From Clostridia bacterium (lineage in GTDB: Bacteria; Bacillota; Clostridia; UBA1381; UBA9506): 48,591 nt of DNA. The DNA is taken from NCBI GenBank assembly GCA_017546245.1, contig JAFYXI010000018.1, positions 1-48,591 of the forward strand, read 5' to 3'. Positions 1-8,008 of the stretch are shown in pieces (positions within the stretch are counted from its first letter, which is position 1; each line of letters starts with the position of its first letter). The notes below the pieces were generated by a model. That model ran no database searches and had not been told where the DNA came from. It saw nothing but the letters and a program-made list of their open reading frames with translations. The position numbers were made by a program, and so were the translations under genes.

Positions 1-1077
1 ATGGGCAGAGTAGCCTGCGAGGTTGCTGTTACAACAGGTCTGGTTATGGTTATGGGTGAAATAAGCACAACTGCAACCATAAACATTCCTGAAATTGTGC
101 GCGAAACAGTAAGAGAAATCGGCTATGACCGTGCAAAATACGGCTTTGACTGCGACACCTGCGGTGTTATTACTTCGCTTGATAAGCAGTCTGCTGATAT
201 TGCAATGGGAGTTAATAAATCCTTAGAAGCAAAAATGGGCGAGGATGAAATTGATTCTATCGGCGCAGGCGACCAGGGTATGATGTTTGGTTATGCGTGC
301 AACGAAACCGAAGAATATATGCCTCTTGCAATAAGCCTTGCACACAAGCTCACCAAAAAACTCTCCGAGGTAAGAAAATCAGGAGAGTTACCTTACATAA
401 GACCTGACGGAAAATCTCAGGTAACTGTTGCTTATGACGAAAACGGAAAGCCTGTTTCAATTGATGCAGTTGTTGTTTCAACACAGCACGGTGAAGAGGT
501 TACTCAGGAACAGTTAAGAGAAGATATTAAAAATAAAGTTATTCTTCCGACACTGCCTGCAGAATATGTAAATGACGATACTAAATTTTACATAAATCCG
601 ACCGGACGTTTTGTTATAGGCGGACCTCAGGGTGACTCCGGTCTGACGGGCAGAAAAATTATTGTTGATACCTATGGCGGATATGCACGTCACGGCGGCG
701 GTGCATTTTCGGGTAAAGACCCGACAAAAGTTGACCGAAGCGCAGCTTACGCATCAAGATATGTTGCTAAAAACATTGTAGCGGCAGGTCTGGCGGACAA
801 ATGCGAGGTTCAGGTTGCTTATGCAATCGGCGTTGCAAAGCCGGTATCTGTAAGAGTTGATACCTTCGGTACTGCGAAAATTGCAGAAGAAAAAATAGAA
901 GAGCTTATTTTAAAGTATTTTGATTTGCGTCCTGCCGGTATCATAAAATCGCTTGATTTGCGCAGACCTATTTATAAACAAACCACAGCATACGGACATT
1001 TCGGAAGAAATGACCTGGATTTGCCGTGGGAGCGTCTTGATAAGGCAGAAGAGCTTAAAAAGGCGGCATTTAATTAA
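1..1077 (+). CDS. metK: S-adenosylmethionine synthetase, 5'-truncated by window edge
   Basis: MetK makes S-adenosylmethionine from methionine and ATP in the cytoplasm. The window opens inside the gene: the first ATG encodes the internal Met of the family's 'DPMGRVACE' segment, so about 35-40 N-terminal residues, including the first ATP-site histidine, lie upstream. Visible family motifs are [11 protein letters not shown] at residues 88-98 of the fragment and the glycine-rich GGGAFSGKD at 232-240. Basic and acidic active-site residues sit around these in the usual order, and the C-terminus ([16 protein letters not shown]) is typical and complete. The response regulator follows after 21 bases, so the two could be co-transcribed. 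Identity is secure; the true start is outside the window. Confidence 0.97.
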   Translation: MGRVACEVAVTTGLVMVMGEISTTATINIPEIVRETVREIGYDRAKYGFDCDTCGVITSLDKQSADIAMGVNKSLEAKMGEDEIDSIGAGDQGMMFGYACNETEEYMPLAISLAHKLTKKLSEVRKSGELPYIRPDGKSQVTVAYDENGKPVSIDAVVVSTQHGEEVTQEQLREDIKNKVILPTLPAEYVNDDTKFYINPTGRFVIGGPQGDSGLTGRKIIVDTYGGYARHGGGAFSGKDPTKVDRSAAYASRYVAKNIVAAGLADKCEVQVAYAIGVAKPVSVRVDTFGTAKIAEEKIEELILKYFDLRPAGIIKSLDLRRPIYKQTTAYGHFGRNDLDLPWERLDKAEELKKAAFN

Positions 1078-1098
1078 ATTTTTTAAGGAGCGTTAGCC

Positions 1099-1782
1099 AT
1101 GAAAATACTGATTGTAGATGACGAAAAGCTGTTGGTAAAAGGCATAAAGTACAATTTTGAGCAAGAGGGCTTTACTGTTTTGGCGGCATATGACGGAGAA
1201 GAAGCGATTAAAATGGCATACGACAAAAGCATCGACTTGATTATTCTGGATTTAATGCTCCCAAAAATAGACGGACTTTCGGTATGTCAGAAAATCCGTG
1301 AATTTTCAAATGTTCCTATTGTTATGCTTACGGCTAAAAACGAAGATATGGATAAAATTTTAGGCCTGGAATACGGTGCCGACGATTATCTTACAAAGCC
1401 GTTTAATATTTTAGAGCTTAAAGCACGTGTAAAGGCAGTTTTACGCCGTATGACACCTGCTGCGGCACAGTCTAAAGAATCGGTTATTGCTATGGGCAAT
1501 ATTAAGCTTGACTATAATTTAAGGCGTGTTACAATAGGTGAAAAAACAATTGATTTAACAGCAAAGGAATTTGACCTTATTGACTTGTTTGTATGTAACA
1601 GCGGCAAGGTATATTCAAGAGAAAATCTTTTGGATATTGTATGGGGTTATGATTATCCAGGCGATGTTCGCACAGTTGATGTGCATGTTCGCCGCCTGCG
1701 TGAAAAAATTGAGCCTAACCCGGCCGAGCCGACCTATATTCATACAAAATGGGGGGTAGGTTATTATTTTAAAGAGAATTAA
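1099..1782 (+). CDS. Two-component response regulator, OmpR/PhoB family
   Basis: DNA-binding response regulator of 227 residues. The receiver domain (about residues 1-115) has the acidic pair D7/D8, the phospho-acceptor D51 in 'IILDLMLP', T78 and K100 in 'LTKPFN'. A winged-helix effector domain (about 130-225) follows, with the family's 'TAKEFDLIDLF' and 'VDVHVRRLREKIE' segments. A good ribosome binding site (AAGGAG) precedes the ATG. Its last codons overlap the reading frame of the sensor kinase, so the pair is translationally coupled. The set resembles PhoP/PhoR- or WalR/WalK-like systems, but the signal cannot be deduced from sequence. Confidence 0.93.
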   Translation: MKILIVDDEKLLVKGIKYNFEQEGFTVLAAYDGEEAIKMAYDKSIDLIILDLMLPKIDGLSVCQKIREFSNVPIVMLTAKNEDMDKILGLEYGADDYLTKPFNILELKARVKAVLRRMTPAAAQSKESVIAMGNIKLDYNLRRVTIGEKTIDLTAKEFDLIDLFVCNSGKVYSRENLLDIVWGYDYPGDVRTVDVHVRRLREKIEPNPAEPTYIHTKWGVGYYFKEN

Positions 1783-3250
1783 ACAAGCTAAAGCCGAAAC
1801 AATTAAAAAATATTGGGATACCGAAAGCTGGAACAGAGCGTGGGGGCCTTTTACGAGCATTAGAGGAAAAATTGTTTTTACTTATATCGTTATAATTTTG
1901 ATTGTGCTTTTTGTGCTCAGCTCATTTTTGGTAAACACCCTATATACATATTTATTTGATCAAAAGCGCGTTGAGGTACTGACCAGCGCAAACATAATTG
2001 CAAGCACTCTTTCTGAGTCATTTTCTGAAGAATACATAACAAAAAAAATACCACAGATGTCTTTAGAGCAAAACTCGCGTGTAATAGTGGTCGATACAAA
2101 AAGTACGGTCATTTACGATTCATATCTTTTAACAAGCTTAAAAGGCAAAACGTTTATTAATTCATCTATTACGACTGCTTTAATGAAAAACGGTAAAGAT
2201 TCGGGCAATTATTATAAAGAAGACGGCAGCTGGTATATCGAGGCTGCTGTTCCGATAATAAAAAATTCAAAACCGGTAGGAGCGGTATTTTTAGTGCTCT
2301 CGGGTGATTCGACTGAGCAGGTAATAACACATATCAGAAACTCGCTTTTGGTGTTAGGGCTTTTTATCATAATAGTTGTAGGTATATTTTCTACAACGAT
2401 GGCGAGTCTTGTAACCAGACCGGTTGAAAAGCTTACTAAATTCATTAACAATATGCCGAAAGACAGCCTGCAAAAGGTAGAGGTAACAACAAAAGATGAA
2501 GTGGGACAATTGGCATTGGCGTTTAATGATTTAATTGACCGCCTGGCAGAGCTTGAAGATAAAAGACGTGCGTTTGTATCAGATGCATCACATGAACTGA
2601 AAACTCCGCTTTCGATAATTAAACTGCTTTCAGATTCGCTTATTCAGACTGAAAATCCTGACCCCGAGTTTATTAAAGAATTTTTAAGCGATATGAACAA
2701 TGAGGTAGAAAGACTTACAAGAATTATCGAAAGACTTTTAAATCTTACGCAAATGGATTCAAAGCAGCTTAATATGCAGTTTGTTCATACCGATATGAAA
2801 GAGATAATGAATGAAATTTGTAAAAAGCTTGCGCCGTTAGCGTCTAAAAAGGGTATACTGTTTTCTCTTAATATGATAGAAGACGAGGTTATTTTACCAA
2901 TTGAACGAGACAGTCTGGTAGAGGCGATTTATAACATAGCAGACAACAGTATAAAATATACCGAAGAGGGCGGCGAGGTCGTAATTGAATTAAGCCGTGA
3001 TTTGGGTAACGTGTTTGTATCGGTTGCAGATAGCGGTATAGGAATACCTAAGGATTCGGTGCAGAAAATATTTGACCGTTTTTATCGTGTTGATAAAGCA
3101 CGGGCGCGCGAAACCGGCGGCACGGGTCTTGGACTTGCAATAGCCTTAGATGCCGTTAAACTGCACGGTGGATATATTGAGGTAAACAGCGAAGAGTGTG
3201 TAGGCAGTAAGTTTACTATTGTATTGCCGTATGACGAAATGAAAAATTAG
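1763..3250 (+). CDS. Sensor histidine kinase with unusual start
   Basis: Membrane sensor kinase paired with the preceding regulator. From the N-terminus it shows a transmembrane helix, an extracellular sensor region of about 130 residues, a second transmembrane helix (near residues 195-214), a HAMP linker, a dimerisation/H-box 'SDASHELKTPLS' with the phospho-acceptor His near 277, and an ATPase domain with N box 'IADNSIKYT', G1 'ADSGIGIP' and G2 'GTGLGLAIA'. The first conventional start in frame (TTG 1898) has no ribosome binding site and would cut off half of the first helix. Open frame upstream encodes a charged segment plus the full helix back to a stop at 1757. The only candidate starts there are ATT at 1763 or 1766, just after a G-rich stretch (1751-1760). 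I chose ATT 1763, overlapping the regulator by 20 bases; the start is uncertain, the gene is not. Confidence 0.85.
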   Translation: MILKRIKQAKAETIKKYWDTESWNRAWGPFTSIRGKIVFTYIVIILIVLFVLSSFLVNTLYTYLFDQKRVEVLTSANIIASTLSESFSEEYITKKIPQMSLEQNSRVIVVDTKSTVIYDSYLLTSLKGKTFINSSITTALMKNGKDSGNYYKEDGSWYIEAAVPIIKNSKPVGAVFLVLSGDSTEQVITHIRNSLLVLGLFIIIVVGIFSTTMASLVTRPVEKLTKFINNMPKDSLQKVEVTTKDEVGQLALAFNDLIDRLAELEDKRRAFVSDASHELKTPLSIIKLLSDSLIQTENPDPEFIKEFLSDMNNEVERLTRIIERLLNLTQMDSKQLNMQFVHTDMKEIMNEICKKLAPLASKKGILFSLNMIEDEVILPIERDSLVEAIYNIADNSIKYTEEGGEVVIELSRDLGNVFVSVADSGIGIPKDSVQKIFDRFYRVDKARARETGGTGLGLAIALDAVKLHGGYIEVNSEECVGSKFTIVLPYDEMKN

Positions 3251-3261
3251 AAAGTGTAAAG

Positions 3262-3294
3262 AAAAGAGGTCACTAAAAGTGACCTCTTTTTTAT
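3262..3294 (+). terminator. Rho-independent terminator after the two-component operon
   Basis: A 12-bp perfect stem (3262-3273 with 3279-3290), loop TAAAA, runs into a T tract. It lies between the sensor kinase and the convergent ABC operon and carries A/T tracts on both sides, so it can act in both directions. Confidence 0.9.
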
Positions 3295-3360
3295 GCTTAA
3301 TTTTAATTTGTGAATGCTTTTATTTTAGCTTTTCCGTCCGGCCTATTTAGGTTTTAAAAA

Positions 3361-5202
3361 TTATATTGCTGCATTATTTTCAGCAAACTGACTATTGTAG
3401 AGGTTTGCATAAAATCCGTTCTGTGCCATAAGTGATGCGTGGTTGCCCTGTTCGACTATATCGCCGTCACGCATAACTAAAATTTTGGTTGCATCACGGA
3501 TGGTAGACAAACGATGAGCAATAACAAAGCTTGTGCGGTTTGCCATTAAGTTGTTCATCGCACGCTGAATCAAAACTTCGGTTCTTGTATCGACAGAGCT
3601 TGTAGCCTCGTCCAAGATGAGTATTTCGGGATCTTTTAAAATAGCTCTTGCGATTGTTAAAAGCTGTTTCTGCCCCTGCGAAATGTTAGAAGCCTCTTCA
3701 TTTAATACAAAGTTATATCCGCCGGGAAGCTGCTTAATAAAGCTGTGCGCATGTGCGGCTTTTGCTGCGGCGATGATTTCTTCATCTGTTGCATCTTCTT
3801 TTCCGTATGCTAGATTATCTCTTATAGTGCCCTGAAACAGCCATGTATCCTGAAGCACCATGCCGAAAATGTTTCTTAAATATTCGCGCGAAAACTCGGT
3901 TGTATCAGTTCCGTCAACACAAATAGCACCATCATTTAACTCATAAAAGCGCATTAAAAGATTTACAAGTGTGGTTTTTCCTGCGCCTGTCGGTCCGACA
4001 ATGGCGATTGTGTCTCCGCTGTTAATTTTAAGGTTAAGATTCTGTATTAAAATTTTATCATCACTATAACCAAATTTAACGTTTTTAAGCTCTACATTAC
4101 CGTCAACAGAAGCAAGTGTTTTTGGATTTTTGGTTTCTGGAACTTGTTCTTCTTCATCTAACAGCTGAAAAACACGCTCTGCTGCCGCAACTGTTGACTG
4201 CAATATGTTAGCTATGTTTGCAATCTGGCTGATTGGCTGATTAAAGTTTCTTAAATACTGAATAAACGCCTGAACACCACCGATTGCAATTGCGCCCTGC
4301 GATACCATAATTCCGCCGACTACGCATAAAACAACGTAGCCTATGTTTCCGACTAAGGAGGTAAGCGGCATCATTATAGATGATGCAAAAGTAGCTGTAC
4401 GGCTGTTTTTATGAAGCTCTGCATTAATTTTATCAAATTTGTCAGTAACTTCTTTTTCACGTCCGAAAAGCTTTACAATGTTGTGTCCGCCATACATTTC
4501 TTCTATATGACCGTTTAACTGACCTAAAGATTTTTGCTGACCTTTAAAATACTTCTGAGTCCGTTTGACAACAGTTGTCGATATAATCGCCGAAAAGGGC
4601 AGTGATATAAGCGCGATCAAGGTAAGTGAGGGGCTGACTGTCAGCATCATAACCAACAGCATTATAATTGATATTACAGAGGTTACGACCTGATTTAAGC
4701 TTTGCTGCAATGAGTTCGAAATTGTATCAACGTCGTTTGTCACTCGGCTTAAAATCTCACCATATGTTTGTGAATCGAAATATTTAAGCGGCAGAACAGA
4801 CAGTTTTTTATCAACATCACGGCGCAGGCTGTACATTGTTTTCTGTGCAACGATAGACATTATAATCTGCTGAAGATACGTAAACAATCCCCACAGCAGA
4901 TACGTGCCGCCTAAGGTGAGCAAAATGTTAAAAATCTTATTAAAATCTATGCCTGTTCCGTTTGTTACGCCGTCGTATACGGTTGTGGTTGCATCGCCTA
5001 ATATTTTGGGTGAAAGTGTGTGGAAAAGTGTAGCTAAAAGTACAAACAAAATCATTAAAATTACAGCGATTCTGTATGGCTTTAAATAACCTAAAAGACG
5101 CTTTAGCGTTCCTTTAAAATCCTTTGCCTTAGCACCTGCCATTACGACACCGCGACCGCCGGGACCGCCACCGGGACGCATAGGACCTCTTTGCATACTC
5201 AT
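3361..5202 (-). CDS. ABC exporter subunit, catalytically canonical half
   Basis: Fused permease/ATPase half-transporter of 613 residues, second gene of a heterodimeric exporter. It begins with a Gly/Pro/Arg-rich tail (about residues 1-25), followed by a six-helix ABC exporter membrane domain and an ATPase domain with Walker A GPTGAGKTT (403-411), signature 'NISQGQKQ', Walker B 'ILILDEATSS' with catalytic Glu near 532, and H-loop 'IAHR'. The start is ATG at 5202: AGGAGG lies 6 bases upstream, and ATGA overlaps the stop of the partner gene. A longer frame reaching back to 5256 has no such support. BmrCD/LmrCD/TmrAB-type pairs export drugs or lipids; the substrate here is unknown. Confidence 0.92.
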   Translation of the reverse strand: MSMQRGPMRPGGGPGGRGVVMAGAKAKDFKGTLKRLLGYLKPYRIAVILMILFVLLATLFHTLSPKILGDATTTVYDGVTNGTGIDFNKIFNILLTLGGTYLLWGLFTYLQQIIMSIVAQKTMYSLRRDVDKKLSVLPLKYFDSQTYGEILSRVTNDVDTISNSLQQSLNQVVTSVISIIMLLVMMLTVSPSLTLIALISLPFSAIISTTVVKRTQKYFKGQQKSLGQLNGHIEEMYGGHNIVKLFGREKEVTDKFDKINAELHKNSRTATFASSIMMPLTSLVGNIGYVVLCVVGGIMVSQGAIAIGGVQAFIQYLRNFNQPISQIANIANILQSTVAAAERVFQLLDEEEQVPETKNPKTLASVDGNVELKNVKFGYSDDKILIQNLNLKINSGDTIAIVGPTGAGKTTLVNLLMRFYELNDGAICVDGTDTTEFSREYLRNIFGMVLQDTWLFQGTIRDNLAYGKEDATDEEIIAAAKAAHAHSFIKQLPGGYNFVLNEEASNISQGQKQLLTIARAILKDPEILILDEATSSVDTRTEVLIQRAMNNLMANRTSFVIAHRLSTIRDATKILVMRDGDIVEQGNHASLMAQNGFYANLYNSQFAENNAAI

Positions 5203-6929
5203 GCCATCTCCTCCTTTGTGAGCTGGGACAACACGATTTCGCGGTAAACCTCGCAACTGTCAAAAAGCTCTTTATGTGTTCCGCTGCCGACTAATGTTCC
5301 TTCATCCATTACTAAAATGCGGTCTGCATTCATAATCGTTGAAACTCGCTGCGCAACTATTATTACTGTGCTGTTTTTAGTATGTGCAGATAAAGCAGCA
5401 CGAAGATTTGCATCGGTTTTAAAATCAAGTGCCGAAAAGCTGTCGTCAAATATATAAATTTCGGGTTTTTTAATAACCGCACGCGCAATTGCCAGACGCT
5501 GTTTTTGTCCGCCCGATACGTTAGTTCCGCCCTGAGCAATGTGCGAGTCGAAACCGTCTTCTTTTGCCAGAATGAAGTCTGTAGCCTGTGCTATTTCAGC
5601 AGCTTCGGCAATTTCGTCATCTGTTGCGTCTTCTTTACCCCAACGAATATTAGATTTTACCGTACCTGAAAATAAAACTGCCTTTTGGGGTACAAAGCCT
5701 ATTTTTTCTCTTAACTCCTGCTGTGTGTAGTCTTTAACATCTATTCCATCCACAAGCACCTGACCCTCGGTTGCATCATAAAGACGGGGGATGAGGTTTA
5801 TAAGTGTAGATTTACCGCTTCCCGTACTTCCTATTATTGCGGTTGTCTGACCGGGTTTGGCGGTAAAGGATATATTTTTAAGTGCCGCCTCGTCAGAATT
5901 GTCGTAATAAAAGCTTACGTTTTTAAACTCAACCTCGCCCTTTTCGGTTTTAGAGTTTTCTTCATCGCAATTCGGATCAACAATTAAAGGCTCGGTATTT
6001 AATATTTCAGATATTCGGTTAGCAGATGCAGCAGCTCTGGGATACATTAAAAACACCATAGAAAGCATCATAAGTGACATCATTATATGCATAACGTACT
6101 GCAGAACAGCCATCATATCGCCAACCTGTAAAGCTTCTGATTGTATTCTTTTTGAGCCTATCCACACGATTGCAATAGTGCCGCAGTTTAAAATAAGGCT
6201 CATTGCCGGCATCATAACCGAAGAGATTTTTTGAAGCAGTATCATTACATCTGTAAGGTCGCGGTTTGCAATATCAAAACGCTTTTGCTCATGAGTATCT
6301 TTATTGAATGCGCGGATAACACGAATGCCCGTAAGCTTTTCGCGTATAATAAGATTAATTTTATCTACCTTTTCCTGAATTGTTTTTGAAAGCGGAATGG
6401 TATATTTAGATACAAAAATTATAATTGCAAGCAAAAACGGAACAAGTGCCAAAAAGATTATTGCCATTGTAATATCTTTTGAAAAGGCAAGAACAATAGA
6501 GCCTATCATAAACATAGGACACATCATTATGATTCTTGTAAACATAGTTAAAAAGTTCTGAAGCTGTGTTATATCGTTAATTGTTCTGGTGATTAACGAC
6601 GATGCTCCCATTTTATTAAATTCTGCACTCGAAAAGCTTTGTACCTTATGAAAAACACTTTTTCGCACATCGCGTGCAAATCCTGCAGAAATAGTTGCTC
6701 CAAAATAGTTCATCAAAACTATTGCTGCAGTTGAAATAACTGCTAAAACAAGCATAATTCCGCCGGTTTTTAAAATGTAGTTAATATCGCCCCTTGCTAT
6801 GCCGTTGTCAACTATATCAGACATCATATTAGGCAGCGAAAGCTCGCACGAAACACGAGTTGCAATAAGTACAAAAGCTAAAACAAAACACCATACATAG
6901 GGTTTTAAAAAACTGATTATTTTTTTCAC
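5199..6929 (-). CDS. ABC exporter subunit with degenerate ATPase site
   Basis: First half-transporter of the pair, 576 residues: six-helix membrane domain, then ATPase with Walker A GSTGSGKST and signature 'NVSGGQKQR'. Walker B reads 'IYIFDDSFSALD', with Asp (near 496) where the catalytic Glu should be, and the H-loop reads 'VAQR', with Gln replacing the switch His. These are the hallmark changes of the degenerate half in heterodimeric exporters. Start GTG 6929 has GGAGGT 6 bases upstream (6936-6941 on the complementary strand). Longer frames run through the promoter region and are unlikely. Divergently arranged with the AraC-type gene. Confidence 0.92.
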   Translation of the reverse strand: MKKIISFLKPYVWCFVLAFVLIATRVSCELSLPNMMSDIVDNGIARGDINYILKTGGIMLVLAVISTAAIVLMNYFGATISAGFARDVRKSVFHKVQSFSSAEFNKMGASSLITRTINDITQLQNFLTMFTRIIMMCPMFMIGSIVLAFSKDITMAIIFLALVPFLLAIIIFVSKYTIPLSKTIQEKVDKINLIIREKLTGIRVIRAFNKDTHEQKRFDIANRDLTDVMILLQKISSVMMPAMSLILNCGTIAIVWIGSKRIQSEALQVGDMMAVLQYVMHIMMSLMMLSMVFLMYPRAAASANRISEILNTEPLIVDPNCDEENSKTEKGEVEFKNVSFYYDNSDEAALKNISFTAKPGQTTAIIGSTGSGKSTLINLIPRLYDATEGQVLVDGIDVKDYTQQELREKIGFVPQKAVLFSGTVKSNIRWGKEDATDDEIAEAAEIAQATDFILAKEDGFDSHIAQGGTNVSGGQKQRLAIARAVIKKPEIYIFDDSFSALDFKTDANLRAALSAHTKNSTVIIVAQRVSTIMNADRILVMDEGTLVGSGTHKELFDSCEVYREIVLSQLTKEEMA

Positions 6930-6957
6930 GTGCACACCTCCAAACAGTTTATATATA

Positions 6958-6986
6958 AGTTTATCACAGCAAAGATTTAAAATCAA
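6958..6986 (-). promoter_or_regulatory. Probable promoter of the ABC exporter pair
   Basis: On the minus strand, TTGATT (6981-6986) and TAAACT (6958-6963) are separated by 17 bases, with an upstream TG (extended -10). The -10 box is weak, so this is a moderate call. Confidence 0.45.
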
Positions 6987-7019
6987 TGTATATTTTGTAA
7001 ACATTAAGGTATTATTTGC

Positions 7020-7048
7020 TTGAAAAATAAGGAGAATTCTGGTACAAT
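7020..7048 (+). promoter_or_regulatory. Promoter of the AraC-family gene
   Basis: TTGAAA (7020-7025), 17-base spacer, TACAAT (7043-7048), with TG at 7040-7041 giving an extended -10. The position excludes translation from the in-frame TTG at 7020 and supports the ATG at 7086. Confidence 0.75.
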
Positions 7049-7085
7049 AATTTACGTTGGAAAATTATGTAAAAGGGGCAACTGT

Positions 7086-7901
7086 ATGAATACGCAAGAA
7101 GAAATAATTAAAGAAAGCAAAGATGACAAATTTCCTGTCAGTATTGATTGCAGCGTTAAAATATATGCAGAAAAAACAGCACCTTTAATGCATATCAATA
7201 AGCATTTAAGATTGCTTTATTTTGTATATACCGGTGCTTTGATTAAAATTAATTCAAAAGAATTTGATATTAAGGCAGGAGAAATTGCAATGCTGCCGCC
7301 TGGCTCATTATACAGCATAAGAACTAAAAATGCGCAGGCTATGTATCACAGTATAATTATTGAGCGTCAGTTTTGTGAAAGTCTGGATTTTAAAATTGAC
7401 GAATTTGGTATTTTAAAGCCCATTAACGATACAGAAATTAAAAATTATTTTGAACAAATGGTTTTAGATTATAAACTTTGTGGGAATTTTTATAAAATTA
7501 AAGTCTTGTCAGAAGCTCTTTTGCTTTTAAAGAGACTTTACGAACTGAGCTTGTACGGCTGTGAAAACAGCATGACTGCTGCAGAAGCCGGCAAAATTAA
7601 AATAATTAAAAATGCGATTAAATATATTGAACAAAATTTTGATAAAAGTATTTTAGTTGAAGATTTATCTGTTGTTGCAGAAACAGAAAAAACTTATTTT
7701 GGCCGTGTTTTTAAAGAAATTACCAAAACAACTCCGATAGAGTACATAAACATATACAGGTGTAAAATGGCAGAATATATGTTGGAAGTTAAGGATAAAT
7801 CTGTAAGTGAAGTAGCACAGCTGTGTGGTTTTGCCAATTCTTCTTATTTTACAAGAACATATAAAAAATATATTGGCAGTCTGCCATCAAAAACAATGTA
7901 G
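7086..7901 (+). CDS. AraC/XylS-family transcriptional regulator
   Basis: Regulator of 271 residues with an N-terminal cupin-like sensor half ('GEIAMLPPGSLYSI' is the usual small-molecule-binding barrel strand) and a C-terminal AraC double helix-turn-helix (about 170-268, including 'VAQLCGFANSSYFTRTYKKYIG'). ATG 7086 was chosen because a promoter lies just upstream and AAGGGG precedes it. The next gene, aconitase, has its own promoter. Its target could be the divergent exporter, the downstream aconitase operon or neither; the ligand is unknown. Confidence 0.85.
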   Translation: MNTQEEIIKESKDDKFPVSIDCSVKIYAEKTAPLMHINKHLRLLYFVYTGALIKINSKEFDIKAGEIAMLPPGSLYSIRTKNAQAMYHSIIIERQFCESLDFKIDEFGILKPINDTEIKNYFEQMVLDYKLCGNFYKIKVLSEALLLLKRLYELSLYGCENSMTAAEAGKIKIIKNAIKYIEQNFDKSILVEDLSVVAETEKTYFGRVFKEITKTTPIEYINIYRCKMAEYMLEVKDKSVSEVAQLCGFANSSYFTRTYKKYIGSLPSKTM

Positions 7902-7928
7902 ACTTAAGTCATATTTTGCTTGGTTTTC

Positions 7929-7956
7929 TTGACAAATTCTTAAAAATTGATATAAT
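7929..7956 (+). promoter_or_regulatory. Promoter of acn-icd-rex, overlapped by a possible Rex site
   Basis: TTGACA (7929-7934), 16-base spacer, TATAAT (7951-7956). Bases 7929-7946 match the clostridial Rex consensus TTGTTAA-N4-TTAACAA at 11 of 14 specified positions, covering the -35 box. Promoter call firm; Rex site only a candidate. Confidence 0.8.
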
Positions 7957-8008
7957 AGTAATATAATGTTATATTTGGGGACTTATGCGTCTTAGGAAGG
8001 GGAAAAAA

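Noticed and set aside
5203-5256. N-terminal extension of the second ABC subunit
   Set aside because: The AGGAGG site and ATGA junction identify ATG 5202; the extension is the coding end of the partner gene in another frame.
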